This document shows, piece by piece, positions 1 to 8,562 of a stretch of DNA of 63,957 nt. Under the pieces are notes generated by a model that searched no databases, had not been told where the DNA came from, and saw only the letters and a list, made by a program, of their open reading frames with translations. The stretch is taken from positions 1 to 63,957 of the forward strand of contig JAATFL010000019.1 in the NCBI GenBank assembly GCA_015655215.1, in the 5' to 3' direction. Numbering within the stretch: position 1 is the first letter of the stretch; the number at the start of each line of letters is the position of its first letter. Origin of the DNA: Coriobacteriia bacterium. GTDB taxonomy: Bacteria; Actinomycetota; Coriobacteriia; Coriobacteriales; RUG033. The translations under genes and the position numbers were made by a program.

Positions 1-2223
1 ACGCTGTTCAACCTTCTCACGGGGTCCAACCAACGGGTGGGGAACTGGCCGGGTGTCACCGTCGAGCAGAAGGTCGGAACGTATCGATTCGACCCTTCCG
101 TCGAGATCGTCGACCTTCCCGGCGTGTACTCGCTGTCCCCGTACTCGCTCGAGGAGGTGGTGACGCGCGATTATGTCGTCAGCGAGAGGCCCGATGCCAT
201 CATCGACATCGTCGACGGCACGAATCTCGAGCGGAACCTCTATCTCACCCTTCAGGTGCTCGAGATGGGCATCCCCACCGTGGTCGCCATCAACATGGTG
301 GATGTCGTGGAGCGTCAAGGCGACCTCATCGAGATCGGGAAGCTCTCGGAGCGACTCGGTTGCCCGGTCGTGGAGATCTCGGCGCTCAAGGGGGAGGGGG
401 TCGAGGCGGCCATGGCGACGGTTGCGGCGATTGCCGAGGCCGGCACCCTTCCGCAACCCCAACCCCGGTTCTCCCGGGACGTGGAGGCCGCGCTCGCCTC
501 GATAGCCGCTCGCCTCGATCCACAGGTTCCCGACGCCCAGCGCCGTTTCTTCGCCGTCAAGCTCTTCGAGCGCGATGCCAGGATCGGCGATCTGCTGCGA
601 GAGGTACCGGATGTCGAGGATGAGATCGTAGTCCTCGAGCACGGCAGGGACGACGTCGCCGAGGGCATCGTCGCGAGCGAGCGCTACACCTGCGTCGATG
701 CCATCGTCGCGGACTGCTACGTCAACGCTCATGCCGGGCAACTCACCGCGTCCGATAAGATCGACCTTGTGGTTACGAACCGTTGGCTGGGGTTGCCTAT
801 CTTCGCCCTCATCATGTTCCTCGTCTACTTCATCTCGGTGACGACGGTCGGTTCCTGGGCGACATCGTGGGCCAACGACGGAGTCTTTGGCGATGGGTGG
901 TTCCTCGGCGGCGCGCCGCAGGCCTATACCATTGCCGTGACTGCGGCCGACGCGACCGACCCCTCGGGCGTCGCGACCGCCGCCATCGATCCCTCCGACT
1001 ATGGGGTCTGGGTGCCGGGGATACCCGTTCTGGCCACCCGGGGGCTCACCGCCATCGGCTGTGCCGACTGGCTGCAGGACCTCGTCGTCAACGGCATCAT
1101 CTCCGGTGTCGGGGCTGTACTCGGCTTCGTGCCCCAGCTGCTCGTGCTCTTCCTCCTTCTCGCCTTGCTCGAGGGATGCGGGTACATGTCGCGCATCGCC
1201 TTCCTCCTCGACCGCATCTTCAGGCGCTTCGGGCTTTCGGGTAAGTCGTTCATACCCATTCTCGTGGGTACCGGCTGCGGGGTGCCGGGTATCATGGCCT
1301 CCCGTACCATCGAGGACGTGAGCGATCGACGCATGACCATCATGACCACGTCGTTCATCCCGTGTAGCGCGAAGCTACCCGTCATCGCGCTCATCGCCGG
1401 GGCCGTGTTCGGAGGTGCGTGGTGGGTTGCGCCGAGCGCCTACTTCCTCGGCATCGGCGCCATCCTCTCCTCGGGCATCATCCTCAAGAAGACCGCCGCA
1501 TTCTCCAACGCCGTCACTCCGTTCGTCATGGAGCTTCCCTCCTATCGCACCCCGGACCCCAAGTCGGTGATGCGAAGCGTCTCGCAACGTGCGGCGTCGT
1601 TCGTGAGGAAGGCGGGCACCGTCATACTGCTCGCCGCAATCACCGTCTGGTTCATCTCTGGATATGGCTTCGAAGGTGGGACGTTCGGTGCGGTGATCAA
1701 CCCCGACGACAGCCTCCTCGCCGTCCTCGGTGGTTTGATCTCCTGGATGTTCGTGCCCTTGGGGTGGGGCACATGGCAGGCGGTGACCACGGCGGTCACC
1801 GGGCTCCTCGCCAAAGAGAACGTCGTGAGCACCCTCGGTGTCCTCTACGCTGGCGGGGCAGGTTGGTACGCGAATCTGCAATCGGTCTTCTCGGTGGCGT
1901 CGGGCTATTCGTTTCTCGCGTTCAACCTCCTGTGCGCCCCTTGTTTCGCCGCCATGAGCACCATCCGCAAGGAGATGGGGGACACGCGCTGGTTCTGGGC
2001 CGCCATCGGCTACGAGTGCGGCCTTGCCTATTGCGCCGCGCTCGTCATCTATCAGTTCGCCGGGCTGGCGACGGGGGAAGCGCGCGTCGGCCCGTTCACC
2101 GTCGTGGCGGCGGTGCTCGTGGCGCTCTTCGTCTACCTGCTCGTCCGTCCCAACCGTGCCCACATGCCATCCTCGCATGCGAAGGGTGATCCGGCGGTGC
2201 CATCCGACGGGATGGGGGCATGA
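1..2223 (+). CDS. feoB: FeoB ferrous iron transporter (5' truncated by window)
   Basis: The reading frame is open from base 1 and the first codons read TLFNLLTGSNQRVGNWPG, which is the end of the G1 (P-loop) region of the FeoB G domain. Probably only some 15 N-terminal residues lie outside the window. G3 (VDLPG) and G4 (AINMVD) follow. After the G domain and its helical GDI-like region come two polytopic Gate-type halves (for example GTGCGVPGIMASR and the CAPCFAAMSTIRKE segment) typical of FeoB. The protein imports Fe(II) across the cytoplasmic membrane, powered by nucleotide hydrolysis. It suits an anaerobe where iron is ferrous. No feoA or feoC follows; any feoA would be upstream of the window. 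The family identification is secure from these motifs. Confidence 0.97.
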   Translation, partial: TLFNLLTGSNQRVGNWPGVTVEQKVGTYRFDPSVEIVDLPGVYSLSPYSLEEVVTRDYVVSERPDAIIDIVDGTNLERNLYLTLQVLEMGIPTVVAINMVDVVERQGDLIEIGKLSERLGCPVVEISALKGEGVEAAMATVAAIAEAGTLPQPQPRFSRDVEAALASIAARLDPQVPDAQRRFFAVKLFERDARIGDLLREVPDVEDEIVVLEHGRDDVAEGIVASERYTCVDAIVADCYVNAHAGQLTASDKIDLVVTNRWLGLPIFALIMFLVYFISVTTVGSWATSWANDGVFGDGWFLGGAPQAYTIAVTAADATDPSGVATAAIDPSDYGVWVPGIPVLATRGLTAIGCADWLQDLVVNGIISGVGAVLGFVPQLLVLFLLLALLEGCGYMSRIAFLLDRIFRRFGLSGKSFIPILVGTGCGVPGIMASRTIEDVSDRRMTIMTTSFIPCSAKLPVIALIAGAVFGGAWWVAPSAYFLGIGAILSSGIILKKTAAFSNAVTPFVMELPSYRTPDPKSVMRSVSQRAASFVRKAGTVILLAAITVWFISGYGFEGGTFGAVINPDDSLLAVLGGLISWMFVPLGWGTWQAVTTAVTGLLAKENVVSTLGVLYAGGAGWYANLQSVFSVASGYSFLAFNLLCAPCFAAMSTIRKEMGDTRWFWAAIGYECGLAYCAALVIYQFAGLATGEARVGPFTVVAAVLVALFVYLLVRPNRAHMPSSHAKGDPAVPSDGMGA

Positions 2224-2484
2224 CCTTGGGAGCACCCGGGTTCCTCCTCGCCCCGGCGTTACGGGAGCCACCTCGGTAGCCCTTCCCGATAATGATGCGC
2301 GGTCCCGACCACGCAGTGGTACCATCAGGGCGCTCAAGTGGCACGGGCCCCATGCGACGTGTCGTGGCGATGGGTCGTGGCCACCGAAGGGACCCGCGGA
2401 CTACCGGTCAACGGTCTGTCCGGCGATAGGTCCGTGCACCGTACCTTTGACCTCTCATGGGGCTTGATATCTCGAAGGGAACCG

Positions 2485-3345
2485 ATGGCATCACCGCGCG
2501 ATAGGAACGGCAGCCCTGTGGCGACAGGTCGCAGACGGGTTGCGGTCTTCGACCTCGACGGGACCATACTCGACGGGCAATCCTCCGTCGGGTTGGTCCT
2601 CCTCCTCATCCGCAAGGACATCATGACGATGCGCGAGGCGTTCCCGGTCGCCTGGTGGGGGCTGCGCTACAAGCTGCATCTGCCCCACGGACAGGAGGCG
2701 GTGCGCAAGCGCATCTTCCGCTGCCTTGCCCATCGTTCCGTCGAGGAGGTCGACGAGATCGTCGACACCCTGTACATGACCTACGTCGCGCCGAGGATCA
2801 GGGCGGCTGCCCTCGACACCATCGACGACTGCCATCGTCGGGGCATCGAGGTATGGGTGGTCTCGGCAAGCTTCGAGCCCATCGTCCGTCGAGCCGCGTT
2901 CGGCTTGGGTATCGATGGCCAGGTCTCGACCCGCATGGCGGTCGTCGATGGTCGCTATACCGGTGAACTCGATTGCCGTCCCGTCGAGGGTGTCGAGAAG
3001 CTCGTGCAGTTCACGGATCGCGCCGATGAGCGGTATGGTGCCGGATCCTGGGAGATGACCGCCGCCTACGGGGACCATCTCACCGACGTCCCGTTGTTGG
3101 AGAGGGCGCAGGAGCGCTACGCGGTCGACCCGGACTTCGTTCTCGCCTACACCGTACGGCGCCATGGCTGGAGCCTCCTGCATTGGCATGAGCACGTATC
3201 ACCTGGGCAACTCGAGCGCATCACCGAGGCGTCCCCGTCCAAGCGGGGAGACGTCGCAGACGATCTTGCAAACCGGGATCCGTGCCGTACCGATACGGTC
3301 CCCCCGACGCCAGGGCCCGAGGCCGAGGCGAACCGGTCAGGTTGA
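2485..3345 (+). CDS. HAD-superfamily phosphatase (HAD-IB, SerB-like)
   Basis: 286-residue soluble protein. HAD motif I is VFDLDGTILDG (nucleophile Asp23, acid/base Asp25). Motif II Ser lies in WVVSASFEP, the motif III Lys in EGVEKLVQF, and motif IV is AYGDHLTDVPLL. The helical cap between motifs I and II is that of HAD-IB enzymes (phosphoserine phosphatase and lysophosphatidic acid/glycerol-phosphate phosphatase relatives). The substrate cannot be told from sequence. ATG 2485 was chosen because GAAGGGA stands just upstream and the family motif I then falls about 20 residues in; longer in-frame extensions look non-coding. The last 45 residues after LLHWHEH are low-complexity and polar. The gene stands alone between feoB and an unknown gene, each about 260 bases away. 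Confidence 0.85.
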   Translation: MASPRDRNGSPVATGRRRVAVFDLDGTILDGQSSVGLVLLLIRKDIMTMREAFPVAWWGLRYKLHLPHGQEAVRKRIFRCLAHRSVEEVDEIVDTLYMTYVAPRIRAAALDTIDDCHRRGIEVWVVSASFEPIVRRAAFGLGIDGQVSTRMAVVDGRYTGELDCRPVEGVEKLVQFTDRADERYGAGSWEMTAAYGDHLTDVPLLERAQERYAVDPDFVLAYTVRRHGWSLLHWHEHVSPGQLERITEASPSKRGDVADDLANRDPCRTDTVPPTPGPEAEANRSG

Positions 3346-3604
3346 GGGTGATGACGCTCGCCGTCTGCTCGAAGGCGTTCCGGCGTCCGGCGCGTAACGG
3401 TACGCGATCATGCGCAACCCACCTGCCTCCAGACGCTAGAATGATGAATCCGTTGTAACGATGACCACGAGATCCGCGGTCCTCCCGCACGCGCAGGTCG
3501 TCCGGAGAGCTCCCTGGACGCGTGAGTGGTTTTTGTCGGACCGACGGGTTAGCATCATACCCGTACGCACTGAGCCGAAGCCGGCTACGATTGGAGGTCC
3601 AACT

Positions 3605-5362
3605 ATGGACGAGAAGCAAGGAAACGCCTCTCTCTCTCAAGATGACGAGGCTTCGATACTGTTCGATCGGGCTACGCGCGCACAGCAGACGGGTAACAGC
3701 AATCTGGCCCTTCATCTCTACATCGCCGCCTACGAGGACCTTCGCGCCGCGGCGGAGGAGGACACCCTGCCGATACGCGCGGAGGCGGCGCTGCGCTCCG
3801 CCTGGGCCATCGCGCTCAGCACGGGCGATCGACGTTCCGCCGAGACGATATTCCAGAAGCTCGAGCCATTCCTCGACATGCCCGAGGCCGCGGCGTTCGC
3901 ACAGCGCCTCGCACAGCTGGCCATCGATGACCTCGGTGGAATGGGCGTCGACCAGAGCGAACTGCCACCACTTCCCGACATCTCCGAGTTCATCGACCAG
4001 TTCCCCGCCCCCCTCTCGGACTTCCTGGCAAGTCTCGGCGCTCGCGAGGGCGATGACGTGGGGGCTGGCGCCGCCGGCGATTCTCCTGACAGCATCGATT
4101 CCCCGTCTGATGGCGATGCGGACGGCGTGCCGGTCGAGTCTGCCGCCCCTCCGATGGCCACGGCCGATTCCCCCGCCTCTGCCATCGCAGACGCGGGGTC
4201 GACGCAGACCGTCGATGGCGTGGCCGATGCCACATCCCATCAGGATGCGCCATCGCACGACGACCTTGAGGGGGATGCCCCCCAAGCCTCTCTGCCCTCC
4301 ATGGTGCCGAGCATGGTCGCGAGCGCACATGACCTTCTCGACGACGTTCTCGGTGGCTATGCGAGTCAGATGAGGAGCATCGACGCCAAGGGTACCGCGG
4401 TCAAGGGCACCGTGGGGCGCAGGCGCCGTATCAAGCAACCGAAGGGGCCGCTCCTCAAGGACGTCCCCGGTTTCGAGGAAGCCAAGCGCGACCTCCTGTC
4501 GCTTGGCGTGGGCATCGACCCTGGCTCGAAGCAGGGGCAGCATATCAGGTCCGAGGTTCTCTATCACGGTCTTGCCACGAGCATCTCGCTTCCCTCGGTG
4601 ATACTGAGCGTGCCGGAAGGCACTGACTGCGGGGACCTCGCCCATGCGCTGGCGGTCGAGATGGGCGTCCCCTACGCCCAGGTCGACACGCACCTGTTCG
4701 ATGTGGGCGCGCGGGGGCTCGTCGGTCCCGAGGTGGCCATCCGGGTCCATGGCGATTTCGTGCCCGTGGTATCCGTCGAGTACCCACAGCGGTGCGTGCT
4801 CTTCATCAGCGCCGCGAACCTCTGGCCCGAGGGGTTGGCGGCACACTCACGCAAACTGGGCGATCTGGTGAGCTCGATAGCCGGTTCGCCCGAGGCGGTC
4901 GTCCTCCTGAGCGTGGCCCAGGGGACGATGCCCCCTGATGACCTGCTCGAACGCCTTGGCGACAACATGCGCGTCATCACGCTGCTCCCTCCGCAGACCT
5001 CCGAACGCGAACGGGCGTGGCGCAGCGCCGCGCAGGGGCATCAGTCGTTAGTGGAACCCGACTTCAAGCTCCTCGCGCTGGTGACCGAGGGGATGATGCC
5101 CGACGTCTTCGAGGCTGCGGTGCGCGATGCGTGCACCGCAGCGCTCGAGCTGGGTCTTCGTGAGGACCGACGTTGCACGGTCACCACGCTCGACGTCCTC
5201 TGCCATCTCGCAACCTACGCGTCGGACGAGGACTCCCGACAGCGCATCATCGACGCCGCGGGGTCCCTCTGGTCGTCGTTCATCGCGGACTTCGACTTCG
5301 CCTCGGTCGACCTTGACCTGGCTGATGGGCAAGCGAGCGCCTCGGACGAGGACGCCATGTGA
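3605..5362 (+). CDS. Unrecognised 585-aa protein with a degenerate AAA+-like domain
   Basis: I do not recognise a named family. Residues about 15-110 are Ala-rich helical repeats resembling TPRs. Residues 145-235 are an acidic Ser/Ala/Asp linker and 270-280 a basic patch (GRRRRIKQPK). Residues 283-535 follow the plan of an FtsH/katanin-type AAA+ module: LLKDVPGFEEAKRDLL matches the usual box preceding Walker A, then VILSVPEGTDCGDLAHALA stands where GPPGTGKTLLAKALA is expected, CVLFISAANL replaces the hydrophobic-DE Walker B, and PPQTSERERAW plus ALVTEGMMPDVFEAAVRDA match the lid region. The P-loop lysine and the Walker B acidic pair are missing, so ATP hydrolysis is unlikely. ATG 3605 follows TTGGAGG. 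No signal peptide or membrane segment is seen, so it is probably cytoplasmic. Function unknown; a scaffold or pseudo-ATPase role is inference. Confidence 0.8.
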   Translation: MDEKQGNASLSQDDEASILFDRATRAQQTGNSNLALHLYIAAYEDLRAAAEEDTLPIRAEAALRSAWAIALSTGDRRSAETIFQKLEPFLDMPEAAAFAQRLAQLAIDDLGGMGVDQSELPPLPDISEFIDQFPAPLSDFLASLGAREGDDVGAGAAGDSPDSIDSPSDGDADGVPVESAAPPMATADSPASAIADAGSTQTVDGVADATSHQDAPSHDDLEGDAPQASLPSMVPSMVASAHDLLDDVLGGYASQMRSIDAKGTAVKGTVGRRRRIKQPKGPLLKDVPGFEEAKRDLLSLGVGIDPGSKQGQHIRSEVLYHGLATSISLPSVILSVPEGTDCGDLAHALAVEMGVPYAQVDTHLFDVGARGLVGPEVAIRVHGDFVPVVSVEYPQRCVLFISAANLWPEGLAAHSRKLGDLVSSIAGSPEAVVLLSVAQGTMPPDDLLERLGDNMRVITLLPPQTSERERAWRSAAQGHQSLVEPDFKLLALVTEGMMPDVFEAAVRDACTAALELGLREDRRCTVTTLDVLCHLATYASDEDSRQRIIDAAGSLWSSFIADFDFASVDLDLADGQASASDEDAM

Positions 5363-5445
5363 TATCATCTCCTGCATGTTGGAACCATCTCTCAACCCGG
5401 TGAAATGGATCCTCGGCCATGCGTTGCGCGCATCGGGGTTTCCCG

Positions 5446-5473
5446 GTCGGCGCCTGATGCGCTCGGCGCCGAC
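5446..5473 (+). terminator. Candidate terminator hairpin after the AAA+-like gene
   Basis: Perfect 9-bp inverted repeat (GTCGGCGCC / GGCGCCGAC) around a 10-base loop, 83 bases after the stop of the upstream gene. No U-tract follows, so intrinsic termination is uncertain. The remainder of the 257-base spacer holds no gene I can support. Confidence 0.4.
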
Positions 5474-5619
5474 GCGCTAGATCGCGTCCCCATCGATTCC
5501 CGGCCGATGCCGCGCATCGTCCAGGGTCGGTGGGGTTGGTCTGTTCCGGACTCGTCGCGACATGGTGCCACGGCGTAGGAGATGCGCTCATCTCGAAGGT
5601 GACAAGGAGGGCGGGGCCC

Positions 5620-6159
5620 ATGGGGGTCGACGGCACATCGAGGGCTTCTCATCAAGGTGGTAGGCATGCGTTCCTGGCTCACGGGGACGTTCCTTTGGTT
5701 ATCCTCGGATTGCTGGAGGAGCGTTCGATGCATGGGTATGAGATGATCAAGTCCCTGGAGGAGCGGAGTGGCGGTCTGTACAAGCCGTCCGCAGGTGCCA
5801 TCTACCCCACGCTTCAGATGCTTGAGGACCAGGATTTCATCGAATCGGTGCCGGATGGCCGCAAGAAGGTCTTCTCCATCACGGCAGAGGGGCACGAGCA
5901 TCTTTGCGCAAAGGCTCCCGGGGACAGTTGGCGCTCGATCCTCACGCCATTCACGGAGGACGGTGAGCGTGATGGGGCTGACATCGACGAGGTCGTCGAG
6001 ATGCGGCGGCACATCAAGGGCCTCTTCTCGCTGTTTCTCGAGGCGAGCTCGCTTCTGGCGGGTGACGATGTCCTCGAGGAGGAATTCGACTCCATCATCT
6101 CAACGACCACCGAGCGTCTGACGGATATCATCGAACGCTCTGAGTCGGGTAACGTCTGA
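5620..6159 (+). CDS. PadR-family transcriptional regulator
   Basis: 179 residues. After a short variable N-terminus comes the PadR winged helix: VPLVILGLLEERSMHGYEM, then GGLYKPSAGAIYPTLQMLED and the wing KKVFSITAEGHEHL. The C-terminal half is helical and resembles the dimerisation region of PadR/Vinculin-like regulators. ATG 5620 is supported by AAGGAGG at 5604-5610, nine bases upstream. PadR proteins repress neighbouring transporters, membrane proteins or detoxification genes. Here the membrane protein 34 bases downstream on the same strand is the natural candidate target and is probably co-transcribed. The ligand is unknown. Confidence 0.93.
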   Translation: MGVDGTSRASHQGGRHAFLAHGDVPLVILGLLEERSMHGYEMIKSLEERSGGLYKPSAGAIYPTLQMLEDQDFIESVPDGRKKVFSITAEGHEHLCAKAPGDSWRSILTPFTEDGERDGADIDEVVEMRRHIKGLFSLFLEASSLLAGDDVLEEEFDSIISTTTERLTDIIERSESGNV

Positions 6160-6193
6160 CGGGACGCGCATATGTCGAAGGGAAGGATGCAGC

Positions 6194-6751
6194 ATGCCAA
6201 AGGATGACGAGGAGAGGTTCGTGGAGACCTACCAGGAGCATGAGCGTTCCAAGCGGTTCGCGATCTTCCTGTCGGGCATCATCTTCATCGCACTGGGTGG
6301 CGCCTGCATGGCGTTGAGGGATACGGGCGCCGAGAATGTCGGGTTCGTCATCGGCTGCGGGTTCCTGCTCGTGGGCATCTGCGATCTGGTCGCCTATGTC
6401 GGGGGCATCAACTACTATCTCGAGCGTCCCTCCTGGCTCCTTACCGAGGGGATCCTGCTTGCCGTCTCGGGTGGCATCTTCATGATCGACCCGTTCACGT
6501 CTCCGGATACGGTGCCCTACGCCGTCGGCATGGTGACGATCTTCGCCGGCATCGCGCGTCTCGCGACCGCCTCCCAGCAGCATGCCGCGAAGCTCACGCA
6601 TTGGTGGGTCGTGCTCGTGTCGGCGATCGTCTCGCTGCTCATGGGGGTCATGGTGTTGGGCGTTCCAACCCTCTTCGCCTGGTTCACCGGTGCCTTCTCG
6701 TTCGTCTTGGGCGTTCTCACCATCGTCGAGGCCTATCTGTTCGATGCATGA
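6194..6751 (+). CDS. DUF308/HdeD-like six-helix membrane protein
   Basis: 185 residues with six hydrophobic segments grouped in three hairpins (about residues 22-45, 50-70, 78-97, 103-122, 133-153 and 157-180). This matches the HdeD/DUF308 family of small membrane proteins linked to acid stress in enterobacteria. The start has a modest GAAGGA upstream. It follows the PadR regulator by 34 bases, an arrangement common for PadR-controlled membrane proteins. The cytoplasmic N-terminus is charged (DDEERFVETYQEHERSKR). The family is clear, the molecular activity is not known. Confidence 0.8.
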   Translation: MPKDDEERFVETYQEHERSKRFAIFLSGIIFIALGGACMALRDTGAENVGFVIGCGFLLVGICDLVAYVGGINYYLERPSWLLTEGILLAVSGGIFMIDPFTSPDTVPYAVGMVTIFAGIARLATASQQHAAKLTHWWVVLVSAIVSLLMGVMVLGVPTLFAWFTGAFSFVLGVLTIVEAYLFDA

Positions 6752-6898
6752 CCGATCTCGTGCAGGTATGCCTGCCGTACACGGTAAAGGCAGTCTGGTA
6801 ATATGGTTGTCATAGTATCATTTGACTAGATATCCCGATGCTGACCGTATTCGCTCTTGTTGGATTTTGTGCTTCGCATTGGAGAAGGGACCGACCGT

Positions 6899-7510
6899 AT
6901 GGGCATATCACGACGCACGGACTATGCATTGCGATTGATCGCGATGCTCGCGCAGGTCGATGGCACGCCGATGTCGGTACGCGTCGCCGCGGAGTGCCAG
7001 GATGTTCCGTACTCGTTCGCACGCGGCATACAGCACGGTCTTGTGCTCTCCGGTCTGGTCACGGCTCGTAGAGGCGCCCATGGTGGCATCCTGCTTGCGC
7101 GTCCTGCGGATGAGATCACACTCTGGGATGTCATCGAGGCGGTCCAGGGCACCTTGAGCATCTCCGTCTGCTCGGTGGACCCAGACTGGTGCAAGCGGTC
7201 GAGCAGCTGTCCGTTCCATACCGTCTGGGTCGACGTCGACCAGGCCGTCCACGACAGGCTCGTCTCGGTGACGATAGCCGATATGGTCGCGCGGCAGCGG
7301 CTCTCTTCCCTCAAGGCGACCTCCGACATCGCGTCCTTGACCACCCGCACGCAGGAACAGCGTCACGAGACCTGGTCACGGCGAGCCGTCCGTGCCGCCC
7401 AACGACGCGAGGAGAGGAATTCGGCGCCGACGGGTTCCGGTAAGGGCGCGAAGGGTCCGCTCGCGACGCCCGAGGTGCCCGAGGGCGAGACCGCTCGCGA
7501 CGGGTCCTGA
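6899..7510 (+). CDS. Rrf2-family regulator with a three-cysteine, cluster-type motif
   Basis: 203 residues starting MGISRRTDYALRLIAMLAQ, the hallmark Rrf2 N-terminus, followed by the winged helix and the GAHGGILLARPADEITL wing. Cys91, Cys98 and Cys104 (C-x6-C-x5-C) lie where IscR, NsrR and RsrR hold a [2Fe-2S] or [4Fe-4S] cluster, so a redox, NO or iron-status sensor is likely. ATG 6899 is preceded by GGAGAAGGG. The C-terminal 55 residues are polar and probably disordered. The gene lies 14 bases before the MutY-like gene, though a strong hairpin stands between their effective coding regions. No isc or suf genes are nearby, so the regulon is unknown. Confidence 0.92.
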   Translation: MGISRRTDYALRLIAMLAQVDGTPMSVRVAAECQDVPYSFARGIQHGLVLSGLVTARRGAHGGILLARPADEITLWDVIEAVQGTLSISVCSVDPDWCKRSSSCPFHTVWVDVDQAVHDRLVSVTIADMVARQRLSSLKATSDIASLTTRTQEQRHETWSRRAVRAAQRREERNSAPTGSGKGAKGPLATPEVPEGETARDGS

Positions 7511-7524
7511 GGGTCGGACCGGCG

Positions 7525-8562
7525 ATGGGATCACCTGTTCAGCGTCGCCAACCGGTCGAGCTGCTCGATAACGAGCAGCTCGACCGGTTTCGTGCCCTGG
7601 TCTGGAGTCGGGGGAGGGCCAACTATCGGGACCTTCCCTGGCGTCGTCGTCGGGATCCGTACCGGGTCCTCCTCTCCGAGGTCATGCTGCAGCAGACGCA
7701 GGTATCTCGGGTGCAGGCATGTTGGCAGCCCTGGCTCGACGAGTTCCCCACCCTCGACGCGCTGGCCGCGGCCCCACTGTCACGGGTGCTGGAAGCCTGG
7801 CAAGGCCTCGGCTACAACCGTCGCGCCGTCGCGCTCAAGCGCACGGCGGAGACGTGCGCCACCAGCTATGGGGGGCGACTTCCCGACGAGTACCCCCTCC
7901 TCATCGCCTTGCCCGGCGTCGGTCCGGCGACGGCAGCGGGGATCCGTGCCTTCGCGTTCGGCAAGCCGGGCGTGTATCTCGAGACCAACGTCCGAACCGT
8001 CATCCTGCACGAGCTTCTCGCACACCGCGAGGAGGTCTCGGATAGGGTCATCTCACCCCTGGTGGAGCAGACCTGCGATCCCGATGACCCGCGTGGCTGG
8101 TATTACGCGATGCTCGACTATGGGGCGTTGCTCAAGCGCATGGTCCCGAACCCCTCGCGTCGCAGCGCCCGGCATACGGTGCAATCACCCTTCGAGGGAT
8201 CGAGGAGGCAGAAGCGGGCGTGGCTGGTGAGGGCGGTCCTCGCAGACGGGGTTGGGGGACGGTCGGTCTCGACCTTTGAGCTTTGCGAGCGGCTTGGTCT
8301 CGCCGAGTGCGCGGCCGGGCGAGACGCCGTGGGCATCGAGGAGGTGGCGTCGATCCTCACCGACCTGCTGGCCGACGGTCTCGTGGCACAGGTGCCGCAG
8401 CCTGTCCTCGACGGGTCCTACGTCACCGATACGCCCGGCATCCTCGACGGATCGGTGGTCGCAAGGTCACGGGTCACGGACTCCAGCCTCCAGCGCGTGG
8501 TCTTTGAGGATCCCTTCGAGACCACGGTGGGATCAGACGTCTGGACCGCGCCGGTGGCGTGA
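7525..8562 (+). CDS. MutY-like HhH-GPD DNA glycosylase without Fe-S cluster
   Basis: 345 residues. LLSEVMLQQTQV (Glu52) matches the catalytic Glu segment of MutY, and LPGVGPATAAGIRAFA (129-144) is the helix-hairpin-helix. The usual catalytic Asp of the LDGNVKRV segment is replaced by Glu153 in YLETNVRTVILHE. The C-x6-C-x2-C-x5-C cluster motif is absent; instead the domain ends in DYGALLKRMVPNP and HTVQSPFEGSRRQKR. It therefore belongs to a divergent, clusterless branch of adenine-glycosylase-like proteins. Inferred role: excision of adenine opposite 8-oxoguanine. ATG 7525 is the first start, but a downstream start is possible because codons 9-22 form a perfect hairpin. The 3' end overlaps the convergent serine hydrolase gene by 30 bases. 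Confidence 0.82.
   Translation: MGSPVQRRQPVELLDNEQLDRFRALVWSRGRANYRDLPWRRRRDPYRVLLSEVMLQQTQVSRVQACWQPWLDEFPTLDALAAAPLSRVLEAWQGLGYNRRAVALKRTAETCATSYGGRLPDEYPLLIALPGVGPATAAGIRAFAFGKPGVYLETNVRTVILHELLAHREEVSDRVISPLVEQTCDPDDPRGWYYAMLDYGALLKRMVPNPSRRSARHTVQSPFEGSRRQKRAWLVRAVLADGVGGRSVSTFELCERLGLAECAAGRDAVGIEEVASILTDLLADGLVAQVPQPVLDGSYVTDTPGILDGSVVARSRVTDSSLQRVVFEDPFETTVGSDVWTAPVA
7550..7589. repeat. Perfect 18-bp inverted repeat with 4-base loop
   Basis: AACCGGTCGAGCTGCTCG (7550-7567), loop ATAA, then the exact reverse complement (7572-7589). It lies within codons 9-22 of the MutY-like frame and is followed by TTCG. As RNA it would be extremely stable. It could terminate transcription from the Rrf2 gene, limit translation of the glycosylase, or be a protein-binding operator. 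Confidence 0.85.

Noticed and set aside
3221-4846. 541-codon minus-strand frame over the AAA+-like gene
   Set aside because: The plus frame has a good ribosome site, ordered domain-like segments and normal codon use; the minus frame does not resemble any protein.
5376-5480. 34-codon ORF (MLEPSLNPVKWILG...)
   Set aside because: No ribosome site, Arg-rich end and a terminator-like dyad inside it.
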